Positions 27,851 through 37,172 of a DNA stretch of 64,000 bases are shown here, piece by piece. Location: assembly GCF_029937755.1 (NCBI RefSeq), contig NZ_JAPYPG010000001.1, positions 744,001 through 808,000 on the forward strand. The letters are read 5' to 3'. Numbering within the stretch: position 1 is the stretch's first letter; each line of letters starts with the position of its first letter. Origin of the DNA: Henriciella sp. GTDB taxonomy: Bacteria; Pseudomonadota; Alphaproteobacteria; Caulobacterales; Hyphomonadaceae. Position numbers and translations under genes: made by a program. The notes below the pieces were generated by a model. The model had not been told where the DNA came from. It did not search any database and was given only the letters and a program-made list of their open reading frames with translations.

Positions 27851-28515
27851 GCTGCTTCCCGCTCACCGAAAAAGGCGCTGCCGACACGGACATGCGTGGC
27901 GCCAAACTGGGCAGCGAGCTCAAAATCGGAACTCATGCCCATGGACAAACCCTCCAGCCCGTTTTCTTTCGCGAGTTTGGCCAGAAGCGCAAAATGCGGT
28001 CCGGCCGGCTCATCGACTGGGGGGATGCACATGAGACCTTTGAGATAGCCGGGATAAGTCTCTCGGGTCTGCTTTACGAGATCTGCAAGTCCGGACGGTG
28101 CAACGCCAGCCTTTTGCGGCTCTTCGCCCGTGTTCACCTGGATGAACAGGTCAGGCGTGCGCCCGAGCTTTTCTGCAGCGTCGCTCAATGTCCGCACGAT
28201 CTTTGGCCTGTCGACCGTCTGGATCACATCGAACAGGGCCACGGCATCTTCGGATTTGTTACTCTGCAATGGCCCGATCAGATGAAGCTTGAGGCCTTCG
28301 ATATTGCGACGTTCCGACCAGTGGTCCTGTGCCTCCTGGACACGGTTCTCGCCGAACACGCGTTGACCACAATCAAGCGCGGCTTTTATGCGCTCGTCGG
28401 GCTGGCGTTTGGACACGGCGATCAGCTCGATCTCCCGCGATGATGCAGCTTCAAGCTGCTTCAGTATGGAGGCGCGATGAGCCGCTATCGTATCGGCAAG
28501 GGCGGTGCTAGTCAT
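27847..28515 (-). CDS. yggS: PLP-binding YggS/PLPBP family protein
   Basis: A 222-residue PLP homeostasis protein with an alanine-racemase-like barrel. ATG 28515 (MTSTALADT) is chosen since the upstream extension overlaps the divergent gene. Landmarks are the PLP lysine in LIAVSKRQPDE, FGENRVQEAQDHW, LHLIGPLQSNK, VNTGEEPQKAGV, GLSMGMSSDFELA and VRVGSAFFG. It influences PLP pools and amino-acid metabolism. Its start codon overlaps the divergent ThiE-like start. Confidence 0.94.
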   Translation of the reverse strand: MTSTALADTIAAHRASILKQLEAASSREIELIAVSKRQPDERIKAALDCGQRVFGENRVQEAQDHWSERRNIEGLKLHLIGPLQSNKSEDAVALFDVIQTVDRPKIVRTLSDAAEKLGRTPDLFIQVNTGEEPQKAGVAPSGLADLVKQTRETYPGYLKGLMCIPPVDEPAGPHFALLAKLAKENGLEGLSMGMSSDFELAAQFGATHVRVGSAFFGEREAA

Positions 28516-29146
28516 GGCGCCGATGAAGCATGAAGGCGCCAGTGACCGCAAGTTCCGTAATGCCGTGAGGCTAGCACACCGCCACGTTTCGAATGGCCTG
28601 CCACCCGGACTCTTCGTAACGGATCCATCGCGCACAAGCGATATACTCGAAACCGTCCACGCGCTGCCGGATGGTATAGGGGTGCTGTTTCGCCATTTCG
28701 GAAACCCGGACCAACTCACCCTGGCCCCGGATCTGGGACTACTTTGCCGGAGACAGGGAAGACCCCTGATCGTCAGTGCAGACCCGGAGCTGTGCGCGCA
28801 AATTCGCGCCTCCGGCGTTCACTGGCCGGCACGAATGACCGAAAGCAAACCCGTAAACCTCCGCACAGACCAGCTCAACACGATGAGCGTGCATGCCATT
28901 CGGGACGTCAGGAGGGCACAAACGCTTCATATGGACGCCGTTCTCATTTCCCCAGTTTTCGCTTCTGACAGCCCGAGTGCAGGCGCGCCGTTGGGGTTGC
29001 CGAGGCTCACAAGCTATGCGCGCAGGGCAGGCATGAATGTGTATGCGCTGGGAGGTGTGACAGCCAACAATGCAGAGCGCGTCGCCCGGATTGCCGGGTT
29101 TGCTTCTGTATCAGGTCTGGAAAAAGTCTACGGCCCTAGAACTTGA
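28514..29146 (+). CDS. Thiamine-phosphate-synthase-like (ThiE/TenI fold) protein
   Basis: About 210 residues; ATG 28514 or 28523 are both possible, and the ORF-track GTG at 28505 less so. The barrel motifs fit the ThiE/TenI superfamily: GLFVTDP, a SGVHWPAR counterpart of GVHLGQ, TMSVHAIRD in place of GxSxH, LISPVFAS in the pyrophosphate region, and NVYALGGVTANNAERV. Several canonical ThiE residues are altered, so it may not make thiamine phosphate. No other thiamine gene is nearby. It is divergent from yggS and ends 11 bp inside the convergent ntrZ-like gene. Confidence 0.6.
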   Translation: MAPMKHEGASDRKFRNAVRLAHRHVSNGLPPGLFVTDPSRTSDILETVHALPDGIGVLFRHFGNPDQLTLAPDLGLLCRRQGRPLIVSADPELCAQIRASGVHWPARMTESKPVNLRTDQLNTMSVHAIRDVRRAQTLHMDAVLISPVFASDSPSAGAPLGLPRLTSYARRAGMNVYALGGVTANNAERVARIAGFASVSGLEKVYGPRT

Positions 29147-29576
29147 AGGCCGACCGCAGCCGGATGCCGGTCTCGACGGCCTCATCCTGAAGCTGGTCGA
29201 AGGCGCCATTGAGCTCGTTGGCCCCGACGCTGAGTGTGCCGCCAACGCTAATGCGTGGCGTGATGCGGAATTCGGCGCCGGCGCGCATTTCTTCCCGAGG
29301 AAGCGGCGAGTCGTCGGGGCGCGACGTCAGGTCGACGCTTAGTTGCCACTTGTCACCCTTAACCCAGGCGAGTCTCACTTCCTTGCTCGGGCGGCTCTGC
29401 CAGATCGGAGCATCTTCGGAAGGCGTGCTCAGCGTGAACTGGCGATACCAGTCCGGCTCGGCTTTTTCGGTTTCAGAAATGGAAGGTGCGGGCACATCAA
29501 CGGGATTCACCTGCGCGACCGAATGGCCGGCAGCGCAGAGTGCAATCGCTGAAACTGTTACGAATCGTAGCCGCAT
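29136..29576 (-). CDS. ntrZ: NtrZ-like periplasmic regulatory protein
   Basis: A 146-residue secreted protein with a signal peptide (cleavage near SVA-Q, residue 22). The mature part resembles NtrZ proteins of Caulobacterales, especially the EEMRAGAEFRITPRISVGGTLS block and a C-terminal VETGIRLRSAFKF strand. In Caulobacter NtrZ restrains the NtrY sensor kinase from the periplasm. No ntrYX genes are in the window. The assignment is from recalled family resemblance, so moderate. A perfect CtrA-type box lies about 38 bp upstream of the start. Confidence 0.6.
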   Translation of the reverse strand: MRLRFVTVSAIALCAAGHSVAQVNPVDVPAPSISETEKAEPDWYRQFTLSTPSEDAPIWQSRPSKEVRLAWVKGDKWQLSVDLTSRPDDSPLPREEMRAGAEFRITPRISVGGTLSVGANELNGAFDQLQDEAVETGIRLRSAFKF

Positions 29577-29613
29577 TGTTCACCTTTGATCCCTAATTAA
29601 GGGGGAACAGCGT

Positions 29614-29628
29614 TTAAGAGAAGATTAA
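29614..29628. promoter_or_regulatory. CtrA-type box upstream of the ntrZ-like gene
   Basis: TTAA-GAGAAGA-TTAA matches the full CtrA consensus TTAA-N7-TTAA with exact spacing. It lies 38 bp upstream of the ntrZ-like start and just touches the stop codon of the porin gene. A further TTAA is at 29597-29600. A chance match is possible in this AT-rich gap. Confidence 0.45.
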
Positions 29629-30791
29629 TTGCCATTCATTCGGAAAAAATTGCCACTAAGTGTGATTTCTACCACAACACCGCGACCCCCAAGATCGTTG
29701 CCAGACGCAGCGAGCGTCTCGTCCTGATAGGCGACCGCAAGTTCGAGACCGTCAGCAATGTCGCGCCGCGCCGCGAGGCTCAATCCATCCCCCGCGAGGC
29801 GCGCGAGATCGTCGTCGGCCTCGCCATAATTCAGGGAAAGCTCCGTCTCGCCAATCTTCGTAGCCGCCCCGATTTCCCAAGCCGTGTAATCACCGGACTG
29901 GAAACCATTGTCGCTCGAGAGCCACGAGCCGCCAAACTCGAACGTATCGAATTCGAAATTTGCGCCTGCTGATACAGTACTGACGTTATCGCGCACACCT
30001 GTCGCTGGTGTGTCGACCTGTGCGGTAGACCAGGCAAGCGCCGTTTCGATCCGCACGCCTGACTGGCGAAGGGTCCGCGACAGGTTGAGCGCGATCTCCG
30101 CCGCATTCGAGAGCTCCACGCCCGTATCCTCCGGGCGCACATTGCGATCGAGACCGGCAGCCTCGGGCTCTGGTGTGAATGAGGCGGCCGCCCGAAGGCC
30201 CAGGATCCTTGGTGTTGCGTAGGTGATTTTGGCCGACGGGCCTGTCAGGTCGTGATTGGTACGAATGATCTTGATGCCGTCCGGGTCAATATACGGGTTG
30301 GCGATGGCCGCATGGGTCAGGACCGAAGGCGCGCCTTCGAAAAACCGGGCGGCCGCGCCTCGATCGCGCCCAACGCGTAATTCTCCATAGCCCCCGTCAA
30401 GCTCCAGATAGGCCGTCTCAAGCTGACCTCGTGCCCCCGTATCGGGGCGCTGCGGATCGCCCGAAAGGCCGGAAAACGCGCCCGCCGGTCCGGGCGCACC
30501 ACCAAAATTGCCAAGAAATCCCGGTCGTGACGGATGGTCTCGCTGTCCACGCAAGGTCAGCCGCCCGCCAATCTGCAGCCCATTTTCGAGGACTTTTTCG
30601 AATCGGTTGTCGAGCGTGATCTCGTAGAGAACATCCTCGCTGTCCGTACCCGGCTTGGTATCGTGAAAGGCTGCGATCACCGTCACAGCCTCGATCTCGG
30701 ACTCAAATTCGAAAGGTGCCCCCTGCGCCCACGCGGCCCCGCCCAGCGCACTTGCCGTCAGCAGTGCTGCACCAAAACGTGTCACTCGCAT
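29625..30791 (-). CDS. Outer-membrane porin
   Basis: A 388-residue protein from ATG 30791 (the ORF track adds ten residues). A signal peptide ends near WAQG (about residue 23). The mature chain is beta-strand-like with alternating residues, VYxELDGGYGELRVGRD-like strand pairs and no long hydrophobic helix, as in general Gram-negative porins (trimeric, 16 strands). The C-terminus ends FFRMNGN rather than a terminal Phe, slightly unusual for outer-membrane recognition. Specificity cannot be told. Confidence 0.75.
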   Translation of the reverse strand: MRVTRFGAALLTASALGGAAWAQGAPFEFESEIEAVTVIAAFHDTKPGTDSEDVLYEITLDNRFEKVLENGLQIGGRLTLRGQRDHPSRPGFLGNFGGAPGPAGAFSGLSGDPQRPDTGARGQLETAYLELDGGYGELRVGRDRGAAARFFEGAPSVLTHAAIANPYIDPDGIKIIRTNHDLTGPSAKITYATPRILGLRAAASFTPEPEAAGLDRNVRPEDTGVELSNAAEIALNLSRTLRQSGVRIETALAWSTAQVDTPATGVRDNVSTVSAGANFEFDTFEFGGSWLSSDNGFQSGDYTAWEIGAATKIGETELSLNYGEADDDLARLAGDGLSLAARRDIADGLELAVAYQDETLAASGNDLGGRGVVVEITLSGNFFRMNGN

Positions 30792-30902
30792 ATCGCAGTC
30801 TTCCTCCGATTTTCCAACCACCGCAGAACGGCACTGGTCCGCAAGGTCGCAGATGCTATACAGGCCGGGAATGATAAAGATATTGCTGACAGGATTCTCG
30901 TC

Positions 30903-31331
30903 ATGAAGCGCACAATTCAGATAGCCGTGGCGGTGGCCAGCGCCTTTGCCTTGTCCGGCTGCATTTTTGGCGGTGGCAAAAACCAGCCGACCAGTGTCGT
31001 CCAGGATTTCAAGGGCGGCGTGAACCCCTATCTCTGGCGCGCCAGCCTCGATACACTCGACACACTGCCTCTACAGACAGCCGATCCTGTGGGCGGCATC
31101 ATCAATTACGACTGGAAGTCCTATCAGGGCGCCGAAGGTGAGCGTATCAAGGCGACAGTCTACATTCTCGACTCCCGTCTGCGTGCCGACGGCGTGAAAG
31201 TGTCGGTGTTCCGCCAGGTTCAAGAGGATGGCGAATGGCGTGATGCCGCTATCGATCCCGCCACCGGCATCCAGCTTGAAAATGCCATCCTGACCCGCGC
31301 CAGGGTTCTGAAATCATCCGAGCTGAGCTAG
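30903..31331 (+). CDS. DUF3576-type lipoprotein
   Basis: A 142-residue lipoprotein from ATG 30903; the much longer ORF to 30534 runs antisense through the porin. The signal ends in ALSGC (Cys20). The mature part has VNPYLWRASLDTLDTLPLQTADPVGG and IINYDWKS, which fit DUF3576, an alphaproteobacterial envelope family of unknown role usually found next to leuS, as here (38-bp gap). Genes downstream include lptE, so an outer-membrane assembly connection is plausible. Confidence 0.85.
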   Translation: MKRTIQIAVAVASAFALSGCIFGGGKNQPTSVVQDFKGGVNPYLWRASLDTLDTLPLQTADPVGGIINYDWKSYQGAEGERIKATVYILDSRLRADGVKVSVFRQVQEDGEWRDAAIDPATGIQLENAILTRARVLKSSELS

Positions 31332-31369
31332 GCGAAGAGTCTTAGACAACAAACAATCGGGAGGGGCGC

Positions 31370-33931
31370 GTGTCGTCTCGCTATGATCCGCAGGCTGCGG
31401 AAGCCAAATGGCGTAAGGCCTGGAAAGACGCTGACCTGTTCAGGGCGAAACGTCCGGCAGAGGCTGGTGACCGCCCTAAATCCTATGTCCTCGAGATGTT
31501 TCCCTATCCCTCGGGGCGCATTCATATGGGCCATGTGCGCAACTATGCGATGGGCGATGTTGTGGCCCGCCACAAGCGCGCCCACGGCCATAATGTCCTT
31601 CACCCGATGGGCTGGGATGCCTTCGGCTTGCCGGCGGAGAATGCCGCCATCGAACGGGGCATTCATCCCGGCGACTGGACCTACAAGAATATCGACGCCA
31701 TGCGCGCGCAGCTCGACAAGCTTGGCCTGACGCTCGACTGGAGCCGCGAGTTCGCGACCTGCGATGAAGACTACTACGGCGAACAGCAGCGTATCTTCCT
31801 GAAGCTGCTGGAAGCCGGCCTTGTTTATCGTAAAGCCAGCAAGGTCAATTGGGACCCCGTCGACAATACCGTCCTGGCGAACGAGCAGGTCATAGACGGC
31901 AAGGGCTGGCGCAGCGGTGCGCCCGTCGAGCAGCGCGAGCTGACCCAGTGGTTCTTCAAGATCACGCATTATGCCGACGAGCTGCTGGACGGCATCTCAA
32001 CCCTGAAGGACTGGCCGGAAAAAGTCCGTACCATGCAGGCAAACTGGATCGGCCGCTCCGAAGGCCTCCAGATGCGCTTCCTCTTCGATGGCGGCATGCC
32101 GGACGATTTCCAGCAGGGGATCGAAATCTTCACCACCCGGCCGGACACACTGTTTGGCGCGAGCTTCATTGCACTGTCGCCGGATCATCCGCTGGCGCTG
32201 CAACTGGCCGACAGCAATGAAGCGATCGAGGCTTTCCGCAAGAAAACCGCTCAGATGGGCACAAGCGAGGAAGCCATTGAGAAGGCCGAGAAAGTCGGGG
32301 TCGATACTGGCTTGCGTGTCAGCCATCCTTTCGATCCGTCGATCACATTGCCGGTCTGGGTCGCGAATTTCGTCCTCATGGGATATGGCACAGGCGCCAT
32401 CTTCGGTTGCCCGGCGCATGACCAGCGTGACCTTGATTTTGCACGAAAATATGAGCTGCCGGTGCGTCCGGTCGTTCTGCCGCCTGACGCCGATCCGGCG
32501 AGCTTTGATGTCGCCGACGAGGCTTATGTGGGCCCTGGTACCATCTTCAACTCCGATTTCCTCGATGGCATGGAAATCGATGCCGCCAAATCCGAAGTGA
32601 TCCAGCGAATCGAGACCATGGAGCGCGGGCAGGGCACGGTGAACTATCGCCTGCGCGACTGGGGTGTTTCGCGCCAGCGCTATTGGGGCTGTCCGATACC
32701 CGTGATTCACTGCGATGCCTGTGGTGTTGTTTCGGTACCGGAAGCCGACCTTCCCGTCGTGCTGCCGAAGGATGTCAGCTTCGACAAGCCCGGCAACCCG
32801 CTCGCGCATCATCCAAGCTGGAAACATGTCGACTGCCCCAAATGCGGCGGCAAGGCCGAGCGGGAGACCGATACGCTCGACACATTCGTGGATTCCTCCT
32901 GGTACTATGCGCGCTTTGCCAGCACCGAGGACAAGGAAGAGCGTGATTACTGGCTGCCCGTCGACCAGTATGTCGGCGGTGTCGAACATGCCGTGCTTCA
33001 CCTGCTCTATTCCCGCTTCATTGCCCGCGCCCTGCGGGATGTCGGCGAACTGGACCTGCCCTCCGGCGAACCCTTCTCGGGCCTGTTCACCCAGGGCATG
33101 GTCACCCACGAGACCTATAAGGGCCCTGACGGCAAATGGGTTGAACCCGCGGCGGTTGAGAAACGCGGAGACGCGTTGGTGCTCGCCGACACGGGTCAGC
33201 CTGTAACTGTTGGCCCGATCGAAAAAATGTCGAAGTCGAAGAAGAATGTCGTCGATCCGGACGAAATTATTCAGACATTCGGCGCCGATACCGCGCGATG
33301 GTTCGTTCTGTCCGACAGTCCGCCTGAGCGTGATGTGGAATGGACCCAGTCTGGAGCCGAAGGGGCTGGCCGCTTTGTGCAGCGGGTATGGGCGATCTTT
33401 GATGATCTGCAGGCTGCCGGCACCATCGGCGAAACGACAAACGTCACACCGCTGGTAAAATATTCGCACCGTTCTGCAGCCGCCATCGACAAGGCCATCC
33501 TGGAGTTCCGGTTCAACGCAGCGATCGCGGCCTGCCATGACTGGGTGAACACGCTCAAGAAGGCTGAAAGCGCGAGCGACGAGACGCCTGAAACACGCAA
33601 ACAAAGCGCCCGGATGCTCGCCGTCTGCCTCACACCCTTCATGCCGCACCTGGCTGAGGAGTGCTGGCGTGCGCTCGGCGAAGACAGCTTCGTGTCGGAT
33701 GCGCCCTGGCCAAAGTCTGACCCGGCGCTCATGGAAGAGTCGACCCTCACCCTGCCAATCCAGGTAAACGGGAAACGACGCGGCGAAATCGAAGTCGAAA
33801 AGGCGGCACTGCCCGCCGATATCGAGAAGATCGCGCTCGCCAGTCCGGATGTCGCAACCTTTCTTGACGGGAAAGTCATCAAGAAAGTGATTGTCGTACC
33901 CGGCCGGATCGTGAATATCGTAGCTGCATGA
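31370..33931 (+). CDS. leuS: Leucyl-tRNA synthetase
   Basis: An 853-residue class I synthetase charging tRNA-Leu. The HIGH motif appears as HMGH in [13 protein letters not shown] and KMSKS is intact in KMSKSKKNV. The CP1 editing domain contains [12 protein letters not shown]. Cysteines in IHCDACG and DCPKCGG form a Zn-ribbon-like module. It starts at GTG 31370 after a GGGAGGGG sequence. Its stop overlaps the lptE start (ATGA), so leuS-lptE-holA form one unit. Confidence 0.97.
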   Translation: MSSRYDPQAAEAKWRKAWKDADLFRAKRPAEAGDRPKSYVLEMFPYPSGRIHMGHVRNYAMGDVVARHKRAHGHNVLHPMGWDAFGLPAENAAIERGIHPGDWTYKNIDAMRAQLDKLGLTLDWSREFATCDEDYYGEQQRIFLKLLEAGLVYRKASKVNWDPVDNTVLANEQVIDGKGWRSGAPVEQRELTQWFFKITHYADELLDGISTLKDWPEKVRTMQANWIGRSEGLQMRFLFDGGMPDDFQQGIEIFTTRPDTLFGASFIALSPDHPLALQLADSNEAIEAFRKKTAQMGTSEEAIEKAEKVGVDTGLRVSHPFDPSITLPVWVANFVLMGYGTGAIFGCPAHDQRDLDFARKYELPVRPVVLPPDADPASFDVADEAYVGPGTIFNSDFLDGMEIDAAKSEVIQRIETMERGQGTVNYRLRDWGVSRQRYWGCPIPVIHCDACGVVSVPEADLPVVLPKDVSFDKPGNPLAHHPSWKHVDCPKCGGKAERETDTLDTFVDSSWYYARFASTEDKEERDYWLPVDQYVGGVEHAVLHLLYSRFIARALRDVGELDLPSGEPFSGLFTQGMVTHETYKGPDGKWVEPAAVEKRGDALVLADTGQPVTVGPIEKMSKSKKNVVDPDEIIQTFGADTARWFVLSDSPPERDVEWTQSGAEGAGRFVQRVWAIFDDLQAAGTIGETTNVTPLVKYSHRSAAAIDKAILEFRFNAAIAACHDWVNTLKKAESASDETPETRKQSARMLAVCLTPFMPHLAEECWRALGEDSFVSDAPWPKSDPALMEESTLTLPIQVNGKRRGEIEVEKAALPADIEKIALASPDVATFLDGKVIKKVIVVPGRIVNIVAA

Positions 33932-34410
33932 TCCGTCTCGTCGCTGTCCTTTTTGCCCTCTCCACCCTGGCCGCCTGCGGGTTTCGCCCCCTTTATGCCG
34001 GGCAGGGCGGCAGTGGTGCGGTCTCAGGACAGAATATCTCCGTCGAAGAGATTCCCGGACGATCCGGCTACAATCTCCGCCAGTCGCTTATCCGGGATCT
34101 CTCGATAGGTGTGCCCGGGCTTGAAGAGAGCACGGTTCTGAGCGTTTCTCTCAAGGAGGATATAGCACGGGCAACCCTGCTCCCTGATGGTGCCGTGTCT
34201 CGCTCATTCTACAATGCGACCGGGCGTTATACGCTCGCAACAGCAGACGGCGCGATCAGCGGTAGCGCAAGCGTGCAGGTCCCGTTTGCGGCCTCACAGA
34301 CACCTTATACTGACGTGTCAGCCCAGACCTACGCTGCCGAGCGCGCCATGACGGAACTTTCGCGGCGCATTACCGAACAGATCAGAATTCAGGTCCAGAC
34401 CCAGAAATGA
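33928..34410 (+). CDS. lptE: LPS-assembly lipoprotein LptE
   Basis: A 160-residue lipoprotein: signal ending [10 protein letters not shown], the standard LptE beginning with lipidated Cys17. A beta/helix domain follows with [11 protein letters not shown] and a C-terminal amphipathic helix ([18 protein letters not shown]). It plugs the LptD barrel and delivers LPS to the outer leaflet. It lies between leuS and holA, its standard place, overlapping both by 4 bp. A second Lpt-related candidate, LptM, is at 14.3 kb. Confidence 0.9.
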   Translation: MIRLVAVLFALSTLAACGFRPLYAGQGGSGAVSGQNISVEEIPGRSGYNLRQSLIRDLSIGVPGLEESTVLSVSLKEDIARATLLPDGAVSRSFYNATGRYTLATADGAISGSASVQVPFAASQTPYTDVSAQTYAAERAMTELSRRITEQIRIQVQTQK

Positions 34411-35459
34411 TCCTGAAGCCCGCAGCGGTTTCCGGTCGGGCGCGCAAGCTCGATCCCGATATTTGGTGCGTCCTGGTCTTCGGAAATGATGAAGGTGTTG
34501 TCAGCGACATTGCCGAACAGGTCGCGGCGACATGGACAAAATCTGCGGGAGGGGAGGCCAAGATGCTGACCCTGGACGATGACGAAATCCGACGTGAGCC
34601 GCATCAGCTCTTCGACCGGATAGAGACGAACTCCCTCCTCGGAGAAACCGATATCATCCGCGTGCGCACGTCGGGAGAAAAGATCTCGAAACCCGTGCTC
34701 GACCTCATTGCCCAGGCTGATCAGTCAGGATCACCCTTCAACAACAAACTGATTATCCTGAATGGCACCCTCAACAAGCGCTCGAAACTTCGCAGCACGA
34801 TGGAAGCGGCCAAGACAGCCGCGGCCATCCAGGTGTTCGCCGACAATGACCAATCCGTGCGTGACCTGGTCCAGTCCCGGCTTGAGGCAGAGAGCGTAAC
34901 AATTGACCTGGACGCCCTTGACCGATTCGCCGCTCAACTGCCCGGTCACCGCGGCCTTGCCAATCAGGAGACGGAGAAACTCGTCCTGTTCGGGCGTGAT
35001 TTAGGCCGTGCGATTTCTCTCGACGACATTCGCGCCCTTTCGCTAACGGATGCAGATTCAAGTCTCCGCGAGATGATCCAGCTGGCACTCGACGGGGAAG
35101 GGGAGGCGTGCCTCGCACAATACGAGCGTGTGGCAGAGGCCGGGACATCGGCAATCTCCATCCTCAGGCTTCTTGAACTTGAAGTGAAGCGCCTCCTGCA
35201 GGCGCGTAGCCTGATGGGCACGGGCGGCAATATCGGCATGAAGCTGAAACCCCCGGTCTTCCAGTCGGAGTGGTCAACTTTCCGCTCCCGGCTCGACCGA
35301 TGGACCTCACCAGCGCTTACCCGGCTATTGGCGGCCATCCACGACCACGAAATCCAGGCCAAACGGGCGGGCGCTGCGGCCGATCCGTCTGTCCGTATAT
35401 TGCTGCTGAATATAATCAGGTCGGCGGCCGGACGCGCTAGGAGCCCCGCTTCGCGGTAA
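34407..35459 (+). CDS. holA: DNA polymerase III delta subunit
   Basis: A 350-residue clamp-loader subunit. The N-terminal segment VLVFGNDEGVVSDIAEQV corresponds to the P-loop-like region, TNSLLGETDIIRVRT to the beta-clamp-binding area, and LPGHRGLANQETEKLVLF to the conserved middle helix. The C-terminus is the helical collar domain. It opens and loads the sliding clamp. It overlaps lptE upstream by 4 bp and the convergent parB 3' end by 23 bp, a rather long antisense overlap. Confidence 0.92.
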   Translation: MILKPAAVSGRARKLDPDIWCVLVFGNDEGVVSDIAEQVAATWTKSAGGEAKMLTLDDDEIRREPHQLFDRIETNSLLGETDIIRVRTSGEKISKPVLDLIAQADQSGSPFNNKLIILNGTLNKRSKLRSTMEAAKTAAAIQVFADNDQSVRDLVQSRLEAESVTIDLDALDRFAAQLPGHRGLANQETEKLVLFGRDLGRAISLDDIRALSLTDADSSLREMIQLALDGEGEACLAQYERVAEAGTSAISILRLLELEVKRLLQARSLMGTGGNIGMKLKPPVFQSEWSTFRSRLDRWTSPALTRLLAAIHDHEIQAKRAGAAADPSVRILLLNIIRSAAGRARSPASR

Positions 35460-36360
35460 GCTTTCGACAGAGATCGTCCAGCTGCTCCAAGTCCCTGTAT
35501 TTTATACGTAATTCTCCGCCTGAGGTCTTGTGGCGAATATCCACGGCTAGGCCGAGAGCACGTGACAGGTCAGCTTCGAGCGCCTCGGTGTCGACATCCT
35601 TTTCGTTCGCCGTCACCTTTTTGGCAATGGCATCCATGGAGCCGTCATTCTTGGTGTTCTTGACGAGTTTTTCCACGTCGCGAACATTCAGATTCTTCTG
35701 CACCGCCATAGCGACCACGGCATCAGGATCCGGTGCGCCGAGCGCGGCACGTGCATGCCCCGCCGTGATCCGCCCTTCACGAAGATGATTGCGCGCGGTC
35801 TCAGACAGGTTGAGTAGCCTAATCGTGTTCGCGATATGGGCGCGGCTCTTCCCGACACTTTCGGCAAGGCCCTCCTGGGTCCGCCCAAAGCGCTTCATTA
35901 GCGCCCCATAGGCTTCGGCCTCTTCAATCGGATTCAAATCCGTCCGCTGAACGTTTTCAATGATGCCGATTTCAAGCAGTTCGAGTTCGTCCAGCGCCCT
36001 TATCGTTGCCGGAATCTCGGCAAGGCCCGCCTGTTTGGCTGCGCGCCAGCGTCGTTCGCCCGCAATGATCTGGTACTTGGATTCGTCCTTGGGATCAGGA
36101 CGGACAAGAATCGCCTGGAGGACACCCTTGGCGCGAATGGACTCCGCGAGTTCGGCAAGCTCCGCTTCAGCAAAATGCCGTCTTGGCTGTTGCGGGTTCG
36201 GGCGAATATCCTTGATCGCGATTGTCGACGCTTCCGACACCGGGGGCGATGTCGACTCGCCTTCCTCGGAATAGGAGCTGACGCCTTCGACTTCACCGAT
36301 CAGGGCGGAAAGACCGCGGCCGAGCCGCTTCTGTTTGGACTTCGGTTCTGCCGCCATCAT
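35437..36360 (-). CDS. parB: Chromosome partitioning protein ParB
   Basis: A 307-residue CTPase that loads at parS and spreads. The N-terminus opens RLGRGLSALIGE. The CTP-binding boxes are GERRWRA and IIENVQRTDLN. A helix-turn-helix lies around GLAESVGKSRAHIANTIRLL, and the C-terminal dimerisation domain ends KLTAKRGS. Its start overlaps the parA stop by ATGA. Six parS or parS-like sites occur in the window, the closest 1.4 kb away in rsmG. Confidence 0.97.
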   Translation of the reverse strand: MMAAEPKSKQKRLGRGLSALIGEVEGVSSYSEEGESTSPPVSEASTIAIKDIRPNPQQPRRHFAEAELAELAESIRAKGVLQAILVRPDPKDESKYQIIAGERRWRAAKQAGLAEIPATIRALDELELLEIGIIENVQRTDLNPIEEAEAYGALMKRFGRTQEGLAESVGKSRAHIANTIRLLNLSETARNHLREGRITAGHARAALGAPDPDAVVAMAVQKNLNVRDVEKLVKNTKNDGSMDAIAKKVTANEKDVDTEALEADLSRALGLAVDIRHKTSGGELRIKYRDLEQLDDLCRKLTAKRGS

Positions 36361-37172
36361 GCCACCGCTCGGTTCCGTTCGCGCTGAAGCATCTCGGATG
36401 CAAGCCGGATATAGGCCTCGCTACCCGGGCAGCGATAATCATAGAGCAGGGCCGGCTTGCCGAAACTCGGCGCCTCAGATAGCCGGACATTACGCGGAAT
36501 AACCGTCTTGTAGACCTTGTTTCCGAGCACCTGACGGACCTCGTCTGCAACCTGGTCGGACAGATTGTTGCGCTTGTCATACATGGTAAGCACCACACCC
36601 TGGATATCGAGATGTGGATTCAGACCGGACCGGACGACTTCGACCGTGCGAAGCAACTGGCTCAGCCCTTCCAGTGCCAGGAACTCGCACTGCAGGGGAA
36701 CAAGCAGGGCATCAGCCGCCGTCATGGCATTGATGGTCAGCGAAGAAAGCGATGGCGGGCAGTCGATCAGGATGAAGTCATAACGTTTGTCCGGATCATG
36801 GGCGACCTTTGCCACATGATCCCGGATGGCCTCACGCAAACGGTATGACCGGCGCGGATCTTCAGCGAGTTCGGTCTCTACACCCGAAAGGTTCTCATCG
36901 CCGGGCACGATTTCCAGCCGGGGGACAAGGGTAGGGAGGATGGCTTCTTCGAGCGGCATCCGATCGACCACAACATCATAGCTCGTCAGCCGACGGTCGG
37001 CCCGCATGATCCCGAGACCCGTGGAAGCATTGCCCTGCGCATCGAAATCTACGACGAGGACCCGGCGACCGACGGCGGCCAGTGCCGTACCGAGGTTGAT
37101 CGAGGTGGTCGTCTTGCCGACGCCGCCCTTCTGATTGGCCACTGCCAGAATACGGGTGCCGGAATCAGACAC
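36357..37172 (-). CDS. parA: Chromosome partitioning ATPase ParA
   Basis: A 271-residue deviant Walker ATPase. NQKGGVGKTTTSINLG gives the deviant Walker A with signature Lys, VDFDAQGNASTGLG is the A' motif, and LIDCPPSLSSL is Walker B. The C-terminal basic part binds DNA non-specifically. With ParB it segregates the origin region. It overlaps rsmG by 8 bp and parB by 4 bp. Confidence 0.97.
   Translation of the reverse strand: MSDSGTRILAVANQKGGVGKTTTSINLGTALAAVGRRVLVVDFDAQGNASTGLGIMRADRRLTSYDVVVDRMPLEEAILPTLVPRLEIVPGDENLSGVETELAEDPRRSYRLREAIRDHVAKVAHDPDKRYDFILIDCPPSLSSLTINAMTAADALLVPLQCEFLALEGLSQLLRTVEVVRSGLNPHLDIQGVVLTMYDKRNNLSDQVADEVRQVLGNKVYKTVIPRNVRLSEAPSFGKPALLYDYRCPGSEAYIRLASEMLQRERNRAVA

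Noticed and set aside
31997-33649. 550-residue open frame antisense to leuS
   Set aside because: LeuS on the plus strand is certain from HIGH and KMSKS; the antisense frame shows no recognisable domain and is a codon-bias shadow.
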